A DNA stretch of 64,000 nt from Macrotis lagotis (GCF_037893015.1 NC_133658.1:139481822-139545821); one strand, 5' to 3'; positions 34,657 through 46,399 are shown, counted from the stretch's first letter. Numbers and translations are program-made. The notes: a model not told the origin generated them from the letters alone.

Positions 34657-34967
34657 TTCAGAATTAGTATACCAGAATGAAGTAATTAGAAGCCTGGTAA
34701 TTGACTGTATATCTGTTGTCCCAGCTTAGTCAGCTTAGCCAAATTTGAAGAGGTCCATTACTAGGTTGACAGCAGGCAGATACATTTCTCAGACTTAAGG
34801 CTATCTACTAAGTCACAGAAGGGAGCAACCTCCATTGTTAGAGAATCTTATTTACACAGATGGAATCCAACTGTAAAAGTATATACAAAATCTACTAGGT
34901 AGTCTACATTAAATGGTCCTAAAGTACTTTAAATATCCTAGAATTAAAATTCCTTACAATTGAGGAG

Positions 34968-35205
34968 GCAGCTAGGTGGTTCAGCATAGTCAGTAGAATA
35001 CAGGCTCACTGGACCTGGAGTCAAATCCAAGCTTGGACACTTATTAACTGTGTGATCTTGGGTAAGTCACTTAACTCTGTTTGCCTCTGTTCTCTCATCT
35101 GTAAAATGAATTGGAGAAGGAAATGGAAAATGACTTCAGATCTTTCCCAACCCCAAATGGGATCAAATAGAATTGGACTTGACTGAACAAATAAACAGCA
35201 ACACC
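34968..35205 (+). mobile_element. MAR-type SINE with RTE-like tail
   Basis: GAGGCAGCTAGGTGGTTCAG, TGATCTTGGGTAAGTCAC, GGAGAAGGAAATGGAAAAT and GAATTGGACTTGACTGAAC. Confidence 0.8.
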
Positions 35206-36940
35206 CCTGAGGAGGGTAGGATGTCCATCTTCATTTCCCTTCTGCTACAAATAGTTTCACATTCAAGCTTTGACCCCAGAAGAGAATGGCATCTTCTCTT
35301 CAAAACATACCCAAATCCAGACTGAAATGTACCTCTCTGGCTGTCTGGACTGAGCTAATTGGTCTGTTCTTCCTAACACAGACTTCCTGTCATTCAGTCA
35401 GAAAGCTTCCTGACTATTTGGTAGATGATTGGTCCTCATTTTGAATTGTGAATTTATTAGTTGTTGAGATAACCTCATCTCCCATCACCAACAGGAGAAA
35501 CATATAAATATAAATAGGCAAATGAGACAGTTCCCATCACCCCCAATGACCGGGTAATTCAACCTGAAATACCAGTTATTCTCAAAGTTCAAAAAAAAAA
35601 AAAAGACACTTCTATTGTTTATAGACAGTATAAGGGGGAAAAGGTGAGGGGATCAGGGGAAAGATGAAGGATACTGAAAGGCCACAGCTGGAGACATTAC
35701 CACTGAAGGAGGGAACAGGCTAAATCTGGGCCTGAGCTGAAGTCACCTGGAGTACAGCCAATAGAGAAGAAAATGCACCATCTGGTATCTTCCTGTTTTA
35801 ACTGGTTATTCTTATTAATAAGGCACTAAGTTCAATTGTTTCTGTCTGCTGAAGTAGGAAAATATTATCAGTACCCTTTAAATTTTGGTACCCCAGAGCA
35901 ATGTCCTAGTCAACCCTCCTTAGTTATGGCTCTGGGTCCTTGACACCAATTCATCCCCTTCTTTTTCCCAACCTTCCCCATCCACCCCACTCTCAAATAT
36001 ACATATTTTTCTTAGTGGAGAAAATAAAGCAGAGTCCTCTCTTCAGGGAAAGAGGAAGGCAAAAAAGGAGGGGGGGGTGACACACAGGAGGTGCTTAATG
36101 ACTGCTTGTAGAATTGAAAAATAAAAGTTGAAATTCCACAAAAAACCCAAAGATTATTAGATTTAGAGGTAGAAGCATAGGGTTATTTTTCTGGTTTCAT
36201 TGATTATTGCCTTGTGATTTTAGGCACATTATCTCTCTCTCTGAGCTACAATTTCCTCATCTGAACTCTGGGGAATAAAGGTATTATAAAGTGAGAGAGA
36301 GAATGGATCTCAGACCAAGGAAGGCCTGTGTTTCTAATCTATTTCTAATACATACTGATTCTAAGTAAGTCATTTAACCTCACAAATGTTCTGGGAAACT
36401 CTCTAAGAGTAAATTGCAGAGAAGGTGGCAACTCTCAATGGTAGGTAGAGTGAGTATACTCATCTGCGAGTTCTACATACCAATGAAACTAAAGATTTAT
36501 CTCTCTATCCCTAAGATGAGGGAATTATTTTATACAATTTATCTACCTTCCACAGTTGCTATGAGGACTCCCCTTGCCAAGGTCTTACCCACTCACCATG
36601 CCCTTTCTCAAGAGAAGACTTCAAGAGATGGTCAATATCTCTCCTCACCCCGCCATTTTTAGCTTCATGGCTTATCCTCCCTGTGGGAGAGAACAGCTAG
36701 AGGGGACCACTTTTGCTGCCAGGCAGTGAAGCTTACTAGGGAAAGATGTTCTTTCCTAGAAGTCAGAACAATCCTTTCACTAATGGAGATAGTGGTGGGG
36801 AGTGATGGGGAAATAACTCCTTTGTGATTGGTAAGAACCATCACCAACAAAGGAGTTAGGCTTTGCCTTCCAACTTCCCTTTTCTTGACTCTGCCACACT
36901 CCTGCCCCTTCTCTCTGGAACCCAATCCTGCCTAGCCACC
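35206..36940. other. Intron 1 DNA, no clear element
   Basis: A diverged MIR-like piece may lie at 36200-36400 (TAAGTCATTTAACCTCAC). Otherwise unassigned. Confidence 0.45.
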
Positions 36941-36944
36941 CATT

Positions 36945-37140
36945 CATTGAATTCATAATTATTTGTTGATCTACCACTTTGTTCAATAGTGTAGCTCTAG
37001 GTGCTGTGGGAAATACAAGCCACATGATTCAGATTCTGACCCTCTGAGAGTTTTACTGTTTAGTTGGGGGGGGGGGAGAACTACATGTCTCAAAATTTAA
37101 TTCCATGCAATAAATAATGCAATGAAATAACTCATATTAT
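36945..37140 (-). mobile_element. L2 LINE 3' end, reverse strand
   Basis: TGTAGCTCTAGGTGCTGTGG, TACAAGCCACATGATTCAG and GAGAGTTTTACTGTTTAG, with a G-run. Confidence 0.5.
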
Positions 37141-37204
37141 TTGATCATTTGGAGTTTGGCAAAGAATTTTCCCCATAGCTCTATGAGAAGGTAGGGTAAT
37201 CATT

Positions 37205-37455
37205 ATTATTTCCATCAGTAGCTCAGTGGATAGAGGGCTGGTTCTGGAGTCAGGAAGATTCTTCAGACTCATACTAGCTATTTGATCCTAGGCAAGTCAC
37301 TTAACTCTATTTGCCTTGATTTCCTTCTTGGTAAATGAGCTGGAGAAGGAAATGACAAACCACTCTAATATCTTTGCCAAAAAAAAAACCAAAACCCAGT
37401 TGGGGTCATGAAGAACTGGATATGACCAAAACAGATGAACAACAATAACAACAGA
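37205..37455 (+). mobile_element. MAR-type SINE with RTE-like tail
   Basis: GTAGCTCAGTGGATAGAG, GGCAAGTCACTTAACTC, GGAGAAGGAAATGACAAACC and TTGGGGTCATGAAGAACTGG. Confidence 0.8.
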
Positions 37456-37711
37456 CCAGAAAACCAATTTAGGGAAGTTAAGTGATTTTCTTTGGGTCAC
37501 CCAAGTAGTAAGTAGATTAGGTTGGAGCCCAGGTCTCCTCATTTCAAATGCATCTTTCCTGCCTCCAACATGCTATCTTTGAAAGGTGTCAATGTGTCTG
37601 GCCTCTCATGATAGGCTTGCCTCCCTGCCCACTAACAATCTCATACCCATACTTAGGCATTCCCATTATTTCATCTCTGGTAGCTCCTCTCTCCACTCAC
37701 ATAGATTGTAA

Positions 37712-37921
37712 GAATAATAATAGTAATAATAAACACTGCCAGGTGCTTGCATTTTATAATTATTATCTTGTATCCTCACAATAACCCTATGGATATCACT
37801 ATCCACATTTTACAGATGTCCAGGGTCTCACAACTAGTTAGTATCTGCGATCACATTTAAACTCAAGTCTTCTTGATTACCAGGCCCCATACTCTATCCA
37901 TAGTACAATTTAGCTGCTCTT
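37712..37921 (-). mobile_element. MIR SINE
   Basis: TAAACACTGCCAGGTGCTTG, TCCTCACAATAACCCTATGG, CATTTTACAGATGTCCAGG and the head TACAATTTAGCTGCTC. Confidence 0.75.
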
Positions 37922-38031
37922 GAGATGGTCTTAATGAATTATGGCCAAATATTTTCATCAGATGGAGATCAACCCTGTGGTGATAAACTTCTTCTACCTT
38001 AGCTAGGCTGACTGTCTGACACAGAAATATA

Positions 38032-38194
38032 ATCCATTGTCAGGTCTATACTTGAAGCCTTCTGACCTCCATAGAGCTGGTAGTCAGTTGATACAACCTT
38101 TGAGAACCCAGGATCCATTGTCAGGTCTATACTTGAAGCCCTTCTGACCTCCATAGAGCTGGTAATCAGTTGATATAACCTTTAAGAACCCAGG
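38032..38194. repeat. 81-bp tandem duplication
   Basis: CCATTGTCAGGTCTATACTT starts at 38034 and again at 38115. The two units differ at about four positions including a one-base insertion. Confidence 0.9.
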
Positions 38195-38207
38195 ATCATC
38201 AAGAGGA

Positions 38208-38508
38208 GCTGATGATGTTTGTCCTTCATCCTCAAAGAAGGCCATGGCATCAGGGAGGTGATGCCATGACAAGTACATGAATTAGATTTGAATGAAGGGG
38301 TGCTATGCTAATTCACCAGTCTCATTTTCTTCTCTAGAGCCATCTGGATCCAGTGGCCAGATATGAATTAGAAAGACCAGAGATGGCCCTGGATGAAAGG
38401 CAGTCAGGGTTAAGTGACTTGCCCAAGGTCATACAGCTAGTGCATATCAAGTGTCTGAGGCTGGATTCAAACTCTCAGTGCTCTATCCACTGTACCATCT
38501 AGCTACCC
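38208..38508 (-). mobile_element. Composite tRNA-headed SINE, unique-tail family
   Basis: TTTGTCCTTCATCCTCAAAG, GGGAGGTGATGCCATGACAA, CCAGTCTCATTTTCTTCTC and the head CCATCTAGCTACCC. Confidence 0.7.
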
Positions 38509-38514
38509 TAAGAG

Positions 38515-39530
38515 ATTACCATAGTACAGGAGAATGTCTATGAAGATATTAAATTAAACATATTATTTATCATCTCTTTTTTTAAAATTATCATCTCTTA
38601 TCACCTTTCTCTCATGTAAATCTTTTCAGAGATTAGTAGAAGACAGCAGAGTCTGACCCTGGAACCCATATTCTTAAAATAGATATGATCTTCTTATGGC
38701 TAGGGAAATAAAGTACCTAAACCTGGACAGGTCCATTTGAAGAGGGAAGGGAAGCTGTTAATGGGAAATATAGAAAAAGGTGCTGGTTGTATTCAGGTGG
38801 TCAATAATTATATGTATTCATGCACATAGAGAGGTATGCTAAGTTGATGAAAATCCAATCTTATCAGCCTGGGCCCTCCTGCATCTATTCAGATCAAAAA
38901 ATCCATTATACTTTTTCATCCTGAGCCTATGTATCCATAAATTCTCCATGGAAGATGGGCTTCATGTTCAAAAATGGGTCACATTTTTGTTAATTGTAGA
39001 TCCAAGGATTTAGAACAAGAAGGAACCTGAGGGACTAAATCTACTTTAAATCAAAAATAAAAACATTGTTTAGGGTTGGCCATCTGTTACTTTTCATTTT
39101 CATTACACGACTATCCTACTCATTTTTGGTTATTTATATTTTTTAAAAGTTACATAAATATTGGTTTAAAAGAGATGAGCTTTTGTAATAGTGGGAAATT
39201 TGGTATTATTGAAAGTATTGTGTAATTTTCCGACTGTAATCTATCCTCAATCTAAATCAAAACACTCCTCCAATTCAGCTCATTCCCTCTTAGCAGCATT
39301 TATACAATCTTCTTGCCAGAGAGAAATGATGACAAGGAGTAATCCCACTTTTGGAGTCTCAGATACACACCACAGAGGGGGATTCTAGAAGTCTCTAAGC
39401 AGTATCACTACACAAAACAGCAAAAAAAGTTAAGGGAAAAATAAGTTTATGGAGCACTTGGCATGAGGTCTAGACAAATCCAAGAAATTGTGTAAATGAA
39501 ATGGGAAAGAGGACAACAGATGGGGGATAA
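38515..39530. other. Intron 1 DNA, nothing recognised
   Basis: AT-rich, no element signature seen. Confidence 0.45.
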
Positions 39531-39539
39531 CAAAACAGC

Positions 39540-39890
39540 TTTCAGCTAAGTACTACAGTGACTAGAGTGCTGGATCTGGAGTCAGGAACAGCTGAGTTCA
39601 AATCCTGCCTCTGACCCTTAGAATCTGTGTGACCCTGAGCAAGTCATTTAACTTAATTCCTGTTTTTCTTTCTGTTCTTTGTTGGTGCCTGTGTTGGCTT
39701 CGTGGGGAGAGGGCGGGAGCTGAGTTGTGGCTGTAACTCTGTTACTAAACAAGGTTTGCCTCAGTTACTCCATTTTAAAAGGAGAAATAATAATAGCAAT
39801 TACCTCCCAGAATTGGTGTGAGGATAAAATGAGATAATTATTTATAATATGCTTTGCAAACATCAAAACATAATTTAAATGCTAGTTTAT
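39540..39890 (+). mobile_element. MIR-type SINE carrying an insertion
   Basis: Head and middle at 39540-39652 (GTGTGACCCTGAGCAAGTCA) and the 3' part at 39755-39890 (GTGAGGATAAAATGAGATAA) are parted by about 100 bp of G-rich sequence I cannot place. Confidence 0.7.
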
Positions 39891-39899
39891 TTATTATTA

Positions 39900-40840
39900 T
39901 TATTATCATTAATACAATATTGAACTCTGCCTACCTCTATACTTTACCATTATGCAGAGATGAAGTAATGAACTATAGGATGAATTTTTGAGTAAGTGAA
40001 TCTAACCAAAAACAGGCAGAACACATAACCCCTGAATGAAGAGTAATGCTCTGTTACCCCAAAACTCCCCTCTTACCCATCTTTACCCTTCAACACTCCC
40101 ACAACAAAACTCCCATTCTCAATATGTCCTGGTATCAGACAGGAATCAAGAATGAAAGTATCTAAGCAAAGTCATTACATAAAAGTGCGAATGAAGTCAC
40201 CTTCCCTGATGGATTTGTATCTTAAAAGAGGATACTAGTTAACTACTCTGCCAGAGGTAAAATTCAAGCACTGTGTCTGGCGGATAGAGTTACTTTTGAG
40301 TGATTTATCCTCTCCGTCCTCAGGAATGGACATAAACACAGAGAGCAAAAACACAATCTCAACAGGGGATGGACTGAGAGACATCATTTATAATGGGAAA
40401 AACTCTGATATGGAAGCTAAAGACCTGGATGCAAGTCCTAAGTGGTTTTGCAATTTCAAGTGAAGACTTCTCAAAGCAATTGCTGCTTTTGAATCTCATG
40501 AGAAAGCACCCTTTCTTATCTCCCCTTTGCTTCAACTAGTTCAAAATCTATCATGTGCAGCTGCAGAATATAGTGCTAGAAACCCTTTTCTGCCAGATCC
40601 CTTATTACTTACTCTACAAGTAGCTCCCACTGCCACTGAGGTTGGAATTGCCCACAGGTTCATTGGTGACTGTTGAACCCCAAATACCAACATTTCCATT
40701 CCTCAACCCCTGTATCCTATCCATCTAGATACACTGAGTTGTTCATTTCTCTTAAGTAGGTAAGGTCTTGGTTTCTGGATCTCACACAAAAAGCCTATGA
40801 TCCGAGACTTGGTACTGAAGACAAAGCTTTAGAGTTTCTT
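39900..40840. other. Intron 1 DNA, nothing recognised
   Basis: No repeat or exon signature seen. Confidence 0.45.
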
Positions 40841-40842
40841 GT

Positions 40843-41092
40843 TGTTTAGTTGTTTCAGTCATGTATGACTCTCTATGTCCCTATGACCACATTTTGGAGG
40901 GTTTTGAGAAAAGACACTAAAGTGGTTTGCCCTTTTGTTCTCCAATTTATTTTACAGATGAGGAACTGAGGTAAACAGGAGGAAGTGACTTGCCCAGGGT
41001 CACAAGTTAGTGTGTGAAACTAGATTTGAACTCAGGTCTTCCTGACTCTAGAGCTGGCACTCTATCCACTGTGCTACCTAGTTGTCCTTCAG
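40843..41092 (-). mobile_element. MAR-type SINE with RTE-like tail, reverse strand
   Basis: GTTTCAGTCATGTATGACTC, TTTACAGATGAGGAACTGAG, TGACTTGCCCAGGGTCACA and the head GTGCTACCTAGTTGTCC. Confidence 0.8.
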
Positions 41093-41286
41093 AGTCCCAT
41101 AAATTCTGATACTGAAGAGAACCCAAGAAAACAGGGAAGGGCTAAGAAGGACATAGATGATACTAATCTTGTAGCACTGGTTCATCTCTGCCAAACCTAT
41201 TTGATATTAAAATCTTAGGCAGCTCATCACATATCTACCTAGGGAGAGAGGGAGGAGGAGGTGAGTATGGGAAGAAGAGAAAGAAA

Positions 41287-41372
41287 CAGACGTTGATTAA
41301 GTATCTACCATATTCCAGCCACTGTCCTGACCCTTTTTATGGATATTATCACATTAAATTTGATCATCTGAG
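41287..41372 (-). mobile_element. MIR fragment
   Basis: GATTAAGTATCTACCATATT, GGATATTATCACATTAAATT. Confidence 0.5.
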
Positions 41373-41439
41373 CCTTCAGCAGCAACACATCTAATGTAGA
41401 GGTACATATATACAAAATACTGAGGGGGATACAAGTCAC

Positions 41440-41560
41440 TTAACCCTGTCTTTCATCCAGGGCCATTTCTAGTCTTTCTAATTCATATCTGGCCACTGGA
41501 TCCAGATGGCTCTAGAGAAGAAAATGAGACTGGTGACTTAGCACACAAATAGGAAAGTAT
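41440..41560 (+). mobile_element. Fragment of the unique-tail composite SINE
   Basis: CTGGCCACTGGATCCAGATG, GAGACTGGTGACTTAGCACA is the opposite strand of the text at 38310-38400. Confidence 0.6.
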
Positions 41561-41594
41561 GACAATCCTTGCTCGCAGGGAGAGTTCACATTCT

Positions 41595-41732
41595 CTTTTC
41601 TTTTTTGGAGACAACTGGAGTTAAGAGATTTGTCCAGGGTGGTCACACAGCTAGTTAAGTGCCTAAGGCAGGATTTGAACTCAGGTTCTCCTCATTTCAG
41701 GGCCAGTGCTCTATCCACTGCACTACCTAGTT
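41595..41732 (-). mobile_element. Marsupial SINE, reverse strand
   Basis: GTCACACAGCTAGTTAAGTG, CAGGATTTGAACTCAGGTTC, CTCTATCCACTGCACTACCT. Confidence 0.8.
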
Positions 41733-41799
41733 TTGGAGAGGGATTCTACCAAGTTTCTCTTCTGGTTAAAAAAAAACAGCAACAAACCTCCAGTCCCTT

Positions 41800-42555
41800 G
41801 ATGCTTAGATCTCTAATCTCATTAGTGTTAACTAAGTTTATTCCCTCTTCCCCTTTAATTGAAGCAAAAAGCTAGACCAGGACTCCAGCCTTTTGTGATG
41901 GATTCTGCCCACATGCTCTCCCCTTGATTCTTGGATTCAGTGCTCAGGACTCCAATACTTGGCTTCCCTCTAGCTGGGAAGGATTTGGGTTTGGTATGGT
42001 AGGAGGTGTGGGGGTGAAGAAGGGGTTTGGTGGAAGAGAACTCTTAAAATGTTTGTTCTGGAAAAGCCAGGACACTTGCAGAGAAGAACCAAAGTGGTTG
42101 GGAAGGGAAACCCACCTGGCCCCTTGAGTCCTTGGTGCGGTTGGAAAAGCCTGTTTTGCCAGGCTGAGGTGGTGTCTAGAGGGATGTGAGACCTGGGCAA
42201 AGGCTGGCTCAGTGTTTAGGAAGAGTGAAATAAGGTCTGGGCTCATGGCTCCTTCCCTCCCTCTTACTCTGTTGACTTTATGCATTTGCTACTCTCTGCC
42301 CCCCCCAGCCCCATGAGGCATCCCTGTAGACAAAAGCATTCATTTGATTTTCCTGTCATAGAAAAAGCAATGAAATACGTAGCCCTTTTTCTTGTCCAAA
42401 CTTTAGTTTCCTCCTTTATAAAATGAAGAGGGGACCTAAGGTCCCTTCTGGCCCTAATATTCTATGAGTCTTTGAGACAATCATGTGCATCAGTACTGGT
42501 TTAAGTATAAGTAGGTTTCCTACCCATTCCAATAATAGCAATCTCTGTAAAGAAA
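41800..42555. other. Intron 1 DNA, mostly unassigned
   Basis: A MIR-like 3' piece, GGTCCCTTCTGGCCCTAATA, lies near 42400-42470. The antisense open stretch at 41944-42285 has no recognised domain. Confidence 0.45.
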
Positions 42556-42565
42556 GAATCTCTCA

Positions 42566-42716
42566 GGGCAGCTAGGTGGTTCAGTGGATAGAGCACTGCC
42601 TGTGGAGTCAGGAGGATCTGAATCCAAATGTGACCTCAGACACTTAATACTTGCTTAGCTGTGTGACCTTGGGCAAATCACTTAACCCCATTGCCTTAAA
42701 TAATTTTTTAAAAAAT
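42566..42716 (+). mobile_element. Marsupial SINE
   Basis: GGGCAGCTAGGTGGTTCAGT to CATTGCCTTAAATAATTTTT. A 10-bp duplication GAATCTCTCA at 42556-42565 and 42717-42726. Confidence 0.92.
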
Positions 42717-42756
42717 GAATCTCTCATCCATCAGCTGCTTGGAACTAACTCTGAGT

Positions 42757-42836
42757 GCTAAGTGTCTGAGCTCACATTTGAACTCAGGTCCTTCTGACTC
42801 CAGGGCCAGTGCTCTACTGTGCCACCTAGCTACCCC
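42757..42836 (-). mobile_element. Truncated marsupial SINE, reverse strand
   Basis: Only the head half: AAGTGTCTGAGCTCACATTT to GCCACCTAGCTACCCC. It faces the copy just upstream. Confidence 0.85.
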
Positions 42837-43432
42837 TACATATGACAATCTGTTCACAAAACCAGGGAATTGAAACTAACTTTCATGGGCTTTTAGGAGA
42901 AAACCCAGCTTCTTGGAAATATCCAGGTCACTAAAGCAAAGATGGTGGATCCCAGGGTTTGAATCATGTAAATAGAGAAGGCTTTGTGGCACAACAGAAT
43001 GATTAGTTGACTTCAGATACCAGCTTGGACATTTTGTAGACTTGGGGAAATCACTTAACATCCCTGGATCTCAATTTCCTTCTTTAGAAAATGAGGAAGT
43101 TGACCAAGGATGCTCTAAATCTATATTTACTTAAATTCTATTTTTATAGATAGAATCAGGGGCTGGCCAGAATTTTTTCAATGTAAAAGTCTTTGTAACT
43201 TAGAAATCAGGGAATGCTACTAGTCAGGGTTGCTTTTATTATTTTCTTGATTTCTAGACTTATGAAAGAGATGGAAAAAAATGTTAAAAATGCAGATTAA
43301 ACATTATTTTTTTCTCATGGAGAGTCAGTTGTTAAATGTTTTCCAGCATACCCCTAGATAGAGCCTTACTGACATACATGTATTGGTAATGTAAATGAGT
43401 AGAGAATAATAATCTCTACCCATTGATGAGGC

Positions 43433-43552
43433 AGCTAGGTGGTACAGTAGATAAAGTAGCAGCCCTGGAGCCCTGAATTCAAAATAGGCCTCAATAGGCC
43501 AAAAATAGACCCTGGGCAAGTCCCTTAACCCCAGCTGTCTCCAAAAAATAAG
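43433..43552 (+). mobile_element. Diverged marsupial SINE
   Basis: GAGGCAGCTAGGTGGTACAG, CCTCAATAGGCC repeated in the middle, then CTGGGCAAGTCCCTTAACCC. Confidence 0.75.
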
Positions 43553-43559
43553 AGATAAT

Positions 43560-44115
43560 AACATACTCATTGACAGTAATGGTAGAGGGTAAAGAGAAAG
43601 TCATTTGTCACCTTTGACCTTTGCTTTGGAGAATAAGCTAGGATAATTCTTTTTTTTGCAGATATAAAAAACATATTCTGGCTGGGAACTTTACTTTTCC
43701 AATCTTTCAAGGGTTCCAGGTGGGTTAAGAAAACTAGAAATGTGGTCAGCAGCTGACTTGTCCACACAGAGGGCTATCCTACAGAGATCAGTCAGTTTTG
43801 TTAGGGATGGAGCAGCAAGGACAAATCCCCCTTTCTGAATTGGGTGGTCCATTACTCCCAATTCCAGTAGACTATATTTGATTTAGTCACGCATCCCTTT
43901 CCACCCTTAATTCTCACTATCACAGATTCATAACTGCTCCAGATTTTAAGAACTCACAATTTCCACACCCCCCCATAGATAGAGAATTGAGGAAAAAAGA
44001 AATAGGATGAATCTAGCATAAAATGGGACCTCCTAGCAGGCCTACTTGGGGTCCTCCTGCCCAAAGTATGCAGTGTAGATTCCTAGAATTCTAGATGCTA
44101 AGATGAATATAAATA
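43560..44115. other. Intron 1 DNA, nothing recognised
   Basis: No element or exon signature seen. Confidence 0.45.
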
Positions 44116-44119
44116 GAAT

Positions 44120-44285
44120 CCAGCTGCTAAACTAGAAAGGAGTTCAGAAACTATCTAGCCTGCTCTTTTCATTTAATAAAGGAGGAAACTGAGGTCCAAA
44201 GAAATGACTTGCTCAGGGTCATATGCCCAATAAGTGATTGTCTCCTGATTTGAAATCTGAGGCTCTGGTCACCTCCCTACAATTC
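44120..44285 (-). mobile_element. MIR-type fragment
   Basis: AAAGGAGGAAACTGAGGTCC, TGACTTGCTCAGGGTCATAT. Confidence 0.6.
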
Positions 44286-44289
44286 CCTC

Positions 44290-44755
44290 CAAGGATAGGA
44301 ATGCAATGTGCTAGGCTCCACCAGGTCCTCTATTGCTCCCTCTCTCCAACCTCCTGACCCTATTGATTTGCTTTACTCTATTAACCACAGTATTGTGGCA
44401 AATGAAATGACTGGGAGGATCCTTTTGAAATGAACACATACACACTCACCCTGTTAGGATATTAGCATTTCTTATTCCCTTTGACATCAGAAAAGGGGGT
44501 AAAGGGACAGGTAGTTATCTCTTCTCCCTAATAATCCAGTTCTCCCTCTTTATGTCTCAAATTTAGCTGCCCAGTGCTGACAGTTGGCTGAGATGGATAG
44601 TAGTTTTTATACCTGTTATCTTCCACTTCCTAACAGAGCCCAGTTCCAGTGAATTGATAGAAAACTAGGATTATTCTGCTAGAAGAGATCTTAAAATAGG
44701 GGTTATTATAAGAACTTATTTTTAAAAAGTATTTTGGTAGAATTGACTTCCTTTG
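44290..44755. other. Intron 1 DNA, nothing recognised
   Basis: No element or exon signature seen. Confidence 0.45.
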
Positions 44756-44759
44756 TGAA

Positions 44760-44862
44760 TTGGCCAGTCACACACTAATAAGTATTTGAGACAAAATTTG
44801 AATTCAGGTTCTAATTCTATGGGTAGGTGCTCTACCTACTGAGTTGCCGAGCTGCCTTATGC
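44760..44862 (-). mobile_element. Diverged SINE, reverse strand
   Basis: AATTTGAATTCAGGTTCTAA, GGTGCTCTACCTACTGAGTT, GCCGAGCTGCC. Confidence 0.6.
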
Positions 44863-45052
44863 ATTTTATCACAGTGCAATTAAAAACATTCTTCTCGAAA
44901 GGAATCCATAGGCTTCACCAGATAGCCAAAGGGATATATGTTACAGTATATGTCTTAAGAACTCCTAGCTTAAAAGATTATACCATCTAATTCCCTTCAT
45001 TTTACAAATAGACAAAATGAGGCCCAGGAAGGTTTAAAATGTAATGGAGTCA

Positions 45053-45205
45053 GGGCAGCTAGATTGTGCAGTGGCCAGAGCACTGGCTCTGGAGTCAGGA
45101 GGACCTAGTTCAAATCTGGCCACAGGCACTTAATAATTACCTAGCTGTGTGATCTTGGCAAATCATTTAACCCCATTGCCTTGCAAAAACTAAAAAAAAA
45201 AAAAT
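45053..45205 (+). mobile_element. Marsupial SINE, left arm of inverted pair
   Basis: Full copy to TTGCAAAAACTA and an A-run. Perfect 11-bp duplication TAATGGAGTCA at 45042-45052 and 45206-45216. Confidence 0.94.
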
Positions 45206-45232
45206 TAATGGAGTCATGAATAAATCACTTAT

Positions 45233-45379
45233 TTTTTTTTTGCAAGGCAAATGGGGTTAAGTGGCTTGCCCAAGGCCACACAGCTAGGTAATTATTAAGT
45301 GTCTGAGACTGGATTTGAACCCAGATACTCCTGACTCCAGGGCTGGTGCTTTATCTACTGCACCACCTAGCCACCCCTG
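45233..45379 (-). mobile_element. Marsupial SINE, right arm of inverted pair
   Basis: Full reverse copy, TTGCAAGGCAAATGGGGTTA to CACCACCTAGCCACCCC. Perfect 13-bp duplication ATAAATCACTTAT at 45220-45232 and 45380-45392. Only 27 bp separate it from the copy on its left. Confidence 0.94.
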
Positions 45380-45394
45380 ATAAATCACTTATAA

Positions 45395-45520
45395 CCTGTG
45401 TAATGTTGGTCAAGCCACATAACATTTCCTGGCCTCAATTTCCCCATCTGTAAAACATCTGGGTTTTACTAAATAATCTATGAGGTCCCTTCTAGATTTA
45501 AATTTATGATCTCTGAGGTC
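45395..45520 (+). mobile_element. MIR-type fragment
   Basis: TAATGTTGGTCAAGCCACAT, CCTCAATTTCCCCATCTGTA, AGGTCCCTTCTAGATTTAAA. Confidence 0.6.
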
Positions 45521-45524
45521 AAAA

Positions 45525-46399
45525 TTTTATCCAGGTCTATCCTATCCCAATCTGTTCCTATAAGGCAATCCCTTGGGAGACTCAGGCTCCCAACCTTTCC
45601 CTCCTCTGACCTATCTCTCCTCAGGTCACAGGAAAGGATAACTGCCCAGGGTTTAGGATAGATACCAAGAGGTTCATTAAAGATCTTTAATGAGCAATTA
45701 GATGGGAGTGACTGAACTTCTTGACTGGATCCCTGACTGTGCTTCTCATGAACCTATTGCCTTTCCACTTGAACCTTTTGAGGGTCTGGTTGAAAAGGGG
45801 CAGTGGAAAGGATGAGAAAGGGAGTACCATCTAAATAAGAGTTCCCTCCTCCTTGACTGAGGAAAAAAGCAAACCAAAGAAATATGGGAAAGATTCAACT
45901 TAGACTAGAGCTGTTCCTAAAGCCTTCAGTTTATTAGCTGACCCCTTGGAGACCAATTTTTACCCTTAACTGAAGTTGTCTTGGGCTGGGGTGAAGGGTA
46001 GGTACAAATACAAAGCTAAAACTTCCACATCTTTTGAGTAAGGAAGCCAAACTATGGCAGAGGATAGCTTGGTGGGAACAGTTTTGGGATGGCCCTGAAC
46101 AACCAACCCTTCCCCTTCCATTCCACAGGGCCAGAGTCCAAAGGAACCCAGTCCCCACTCTCAATACCTTGCTTCCTTCTCTCAGTGTGGAAGGCGCTTT
46201 AGGAAGTCTTCACTAAAGAGGATCTATTAGCAGATCCTTACCCACTGGGATCTATGGGAGGGACCTTCACTTGGATTTTACTATTGATTCCCTCCACCAA
46301 GTACACTAGGAAATTGTGTATCCAGGTGTTCGGAGGTTTGTCCGGTTTTGCTTTAGGTAACAGCAATTTTCTTCCCATTTTTTTTTTAACCCATCACAG
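45525..46399. other. 3' end of intron 1, repeat-poor
   Basis: No element seen. It ends with a T-run and the CATCACAG acceptor of exon 2. The antisense open stretch 45934-46164 is not recognisable. Confidence 0.5.

Larger units (their letters stand above)
33236..34960. other. Intron 1 DNA, mostly unassigned
   Basis: Holds a perfect 13-bp hairpin at 34217-34271 and a TA-type repeat at 34588-34656; otherwise nothing I can name. Confidence 0.45.
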
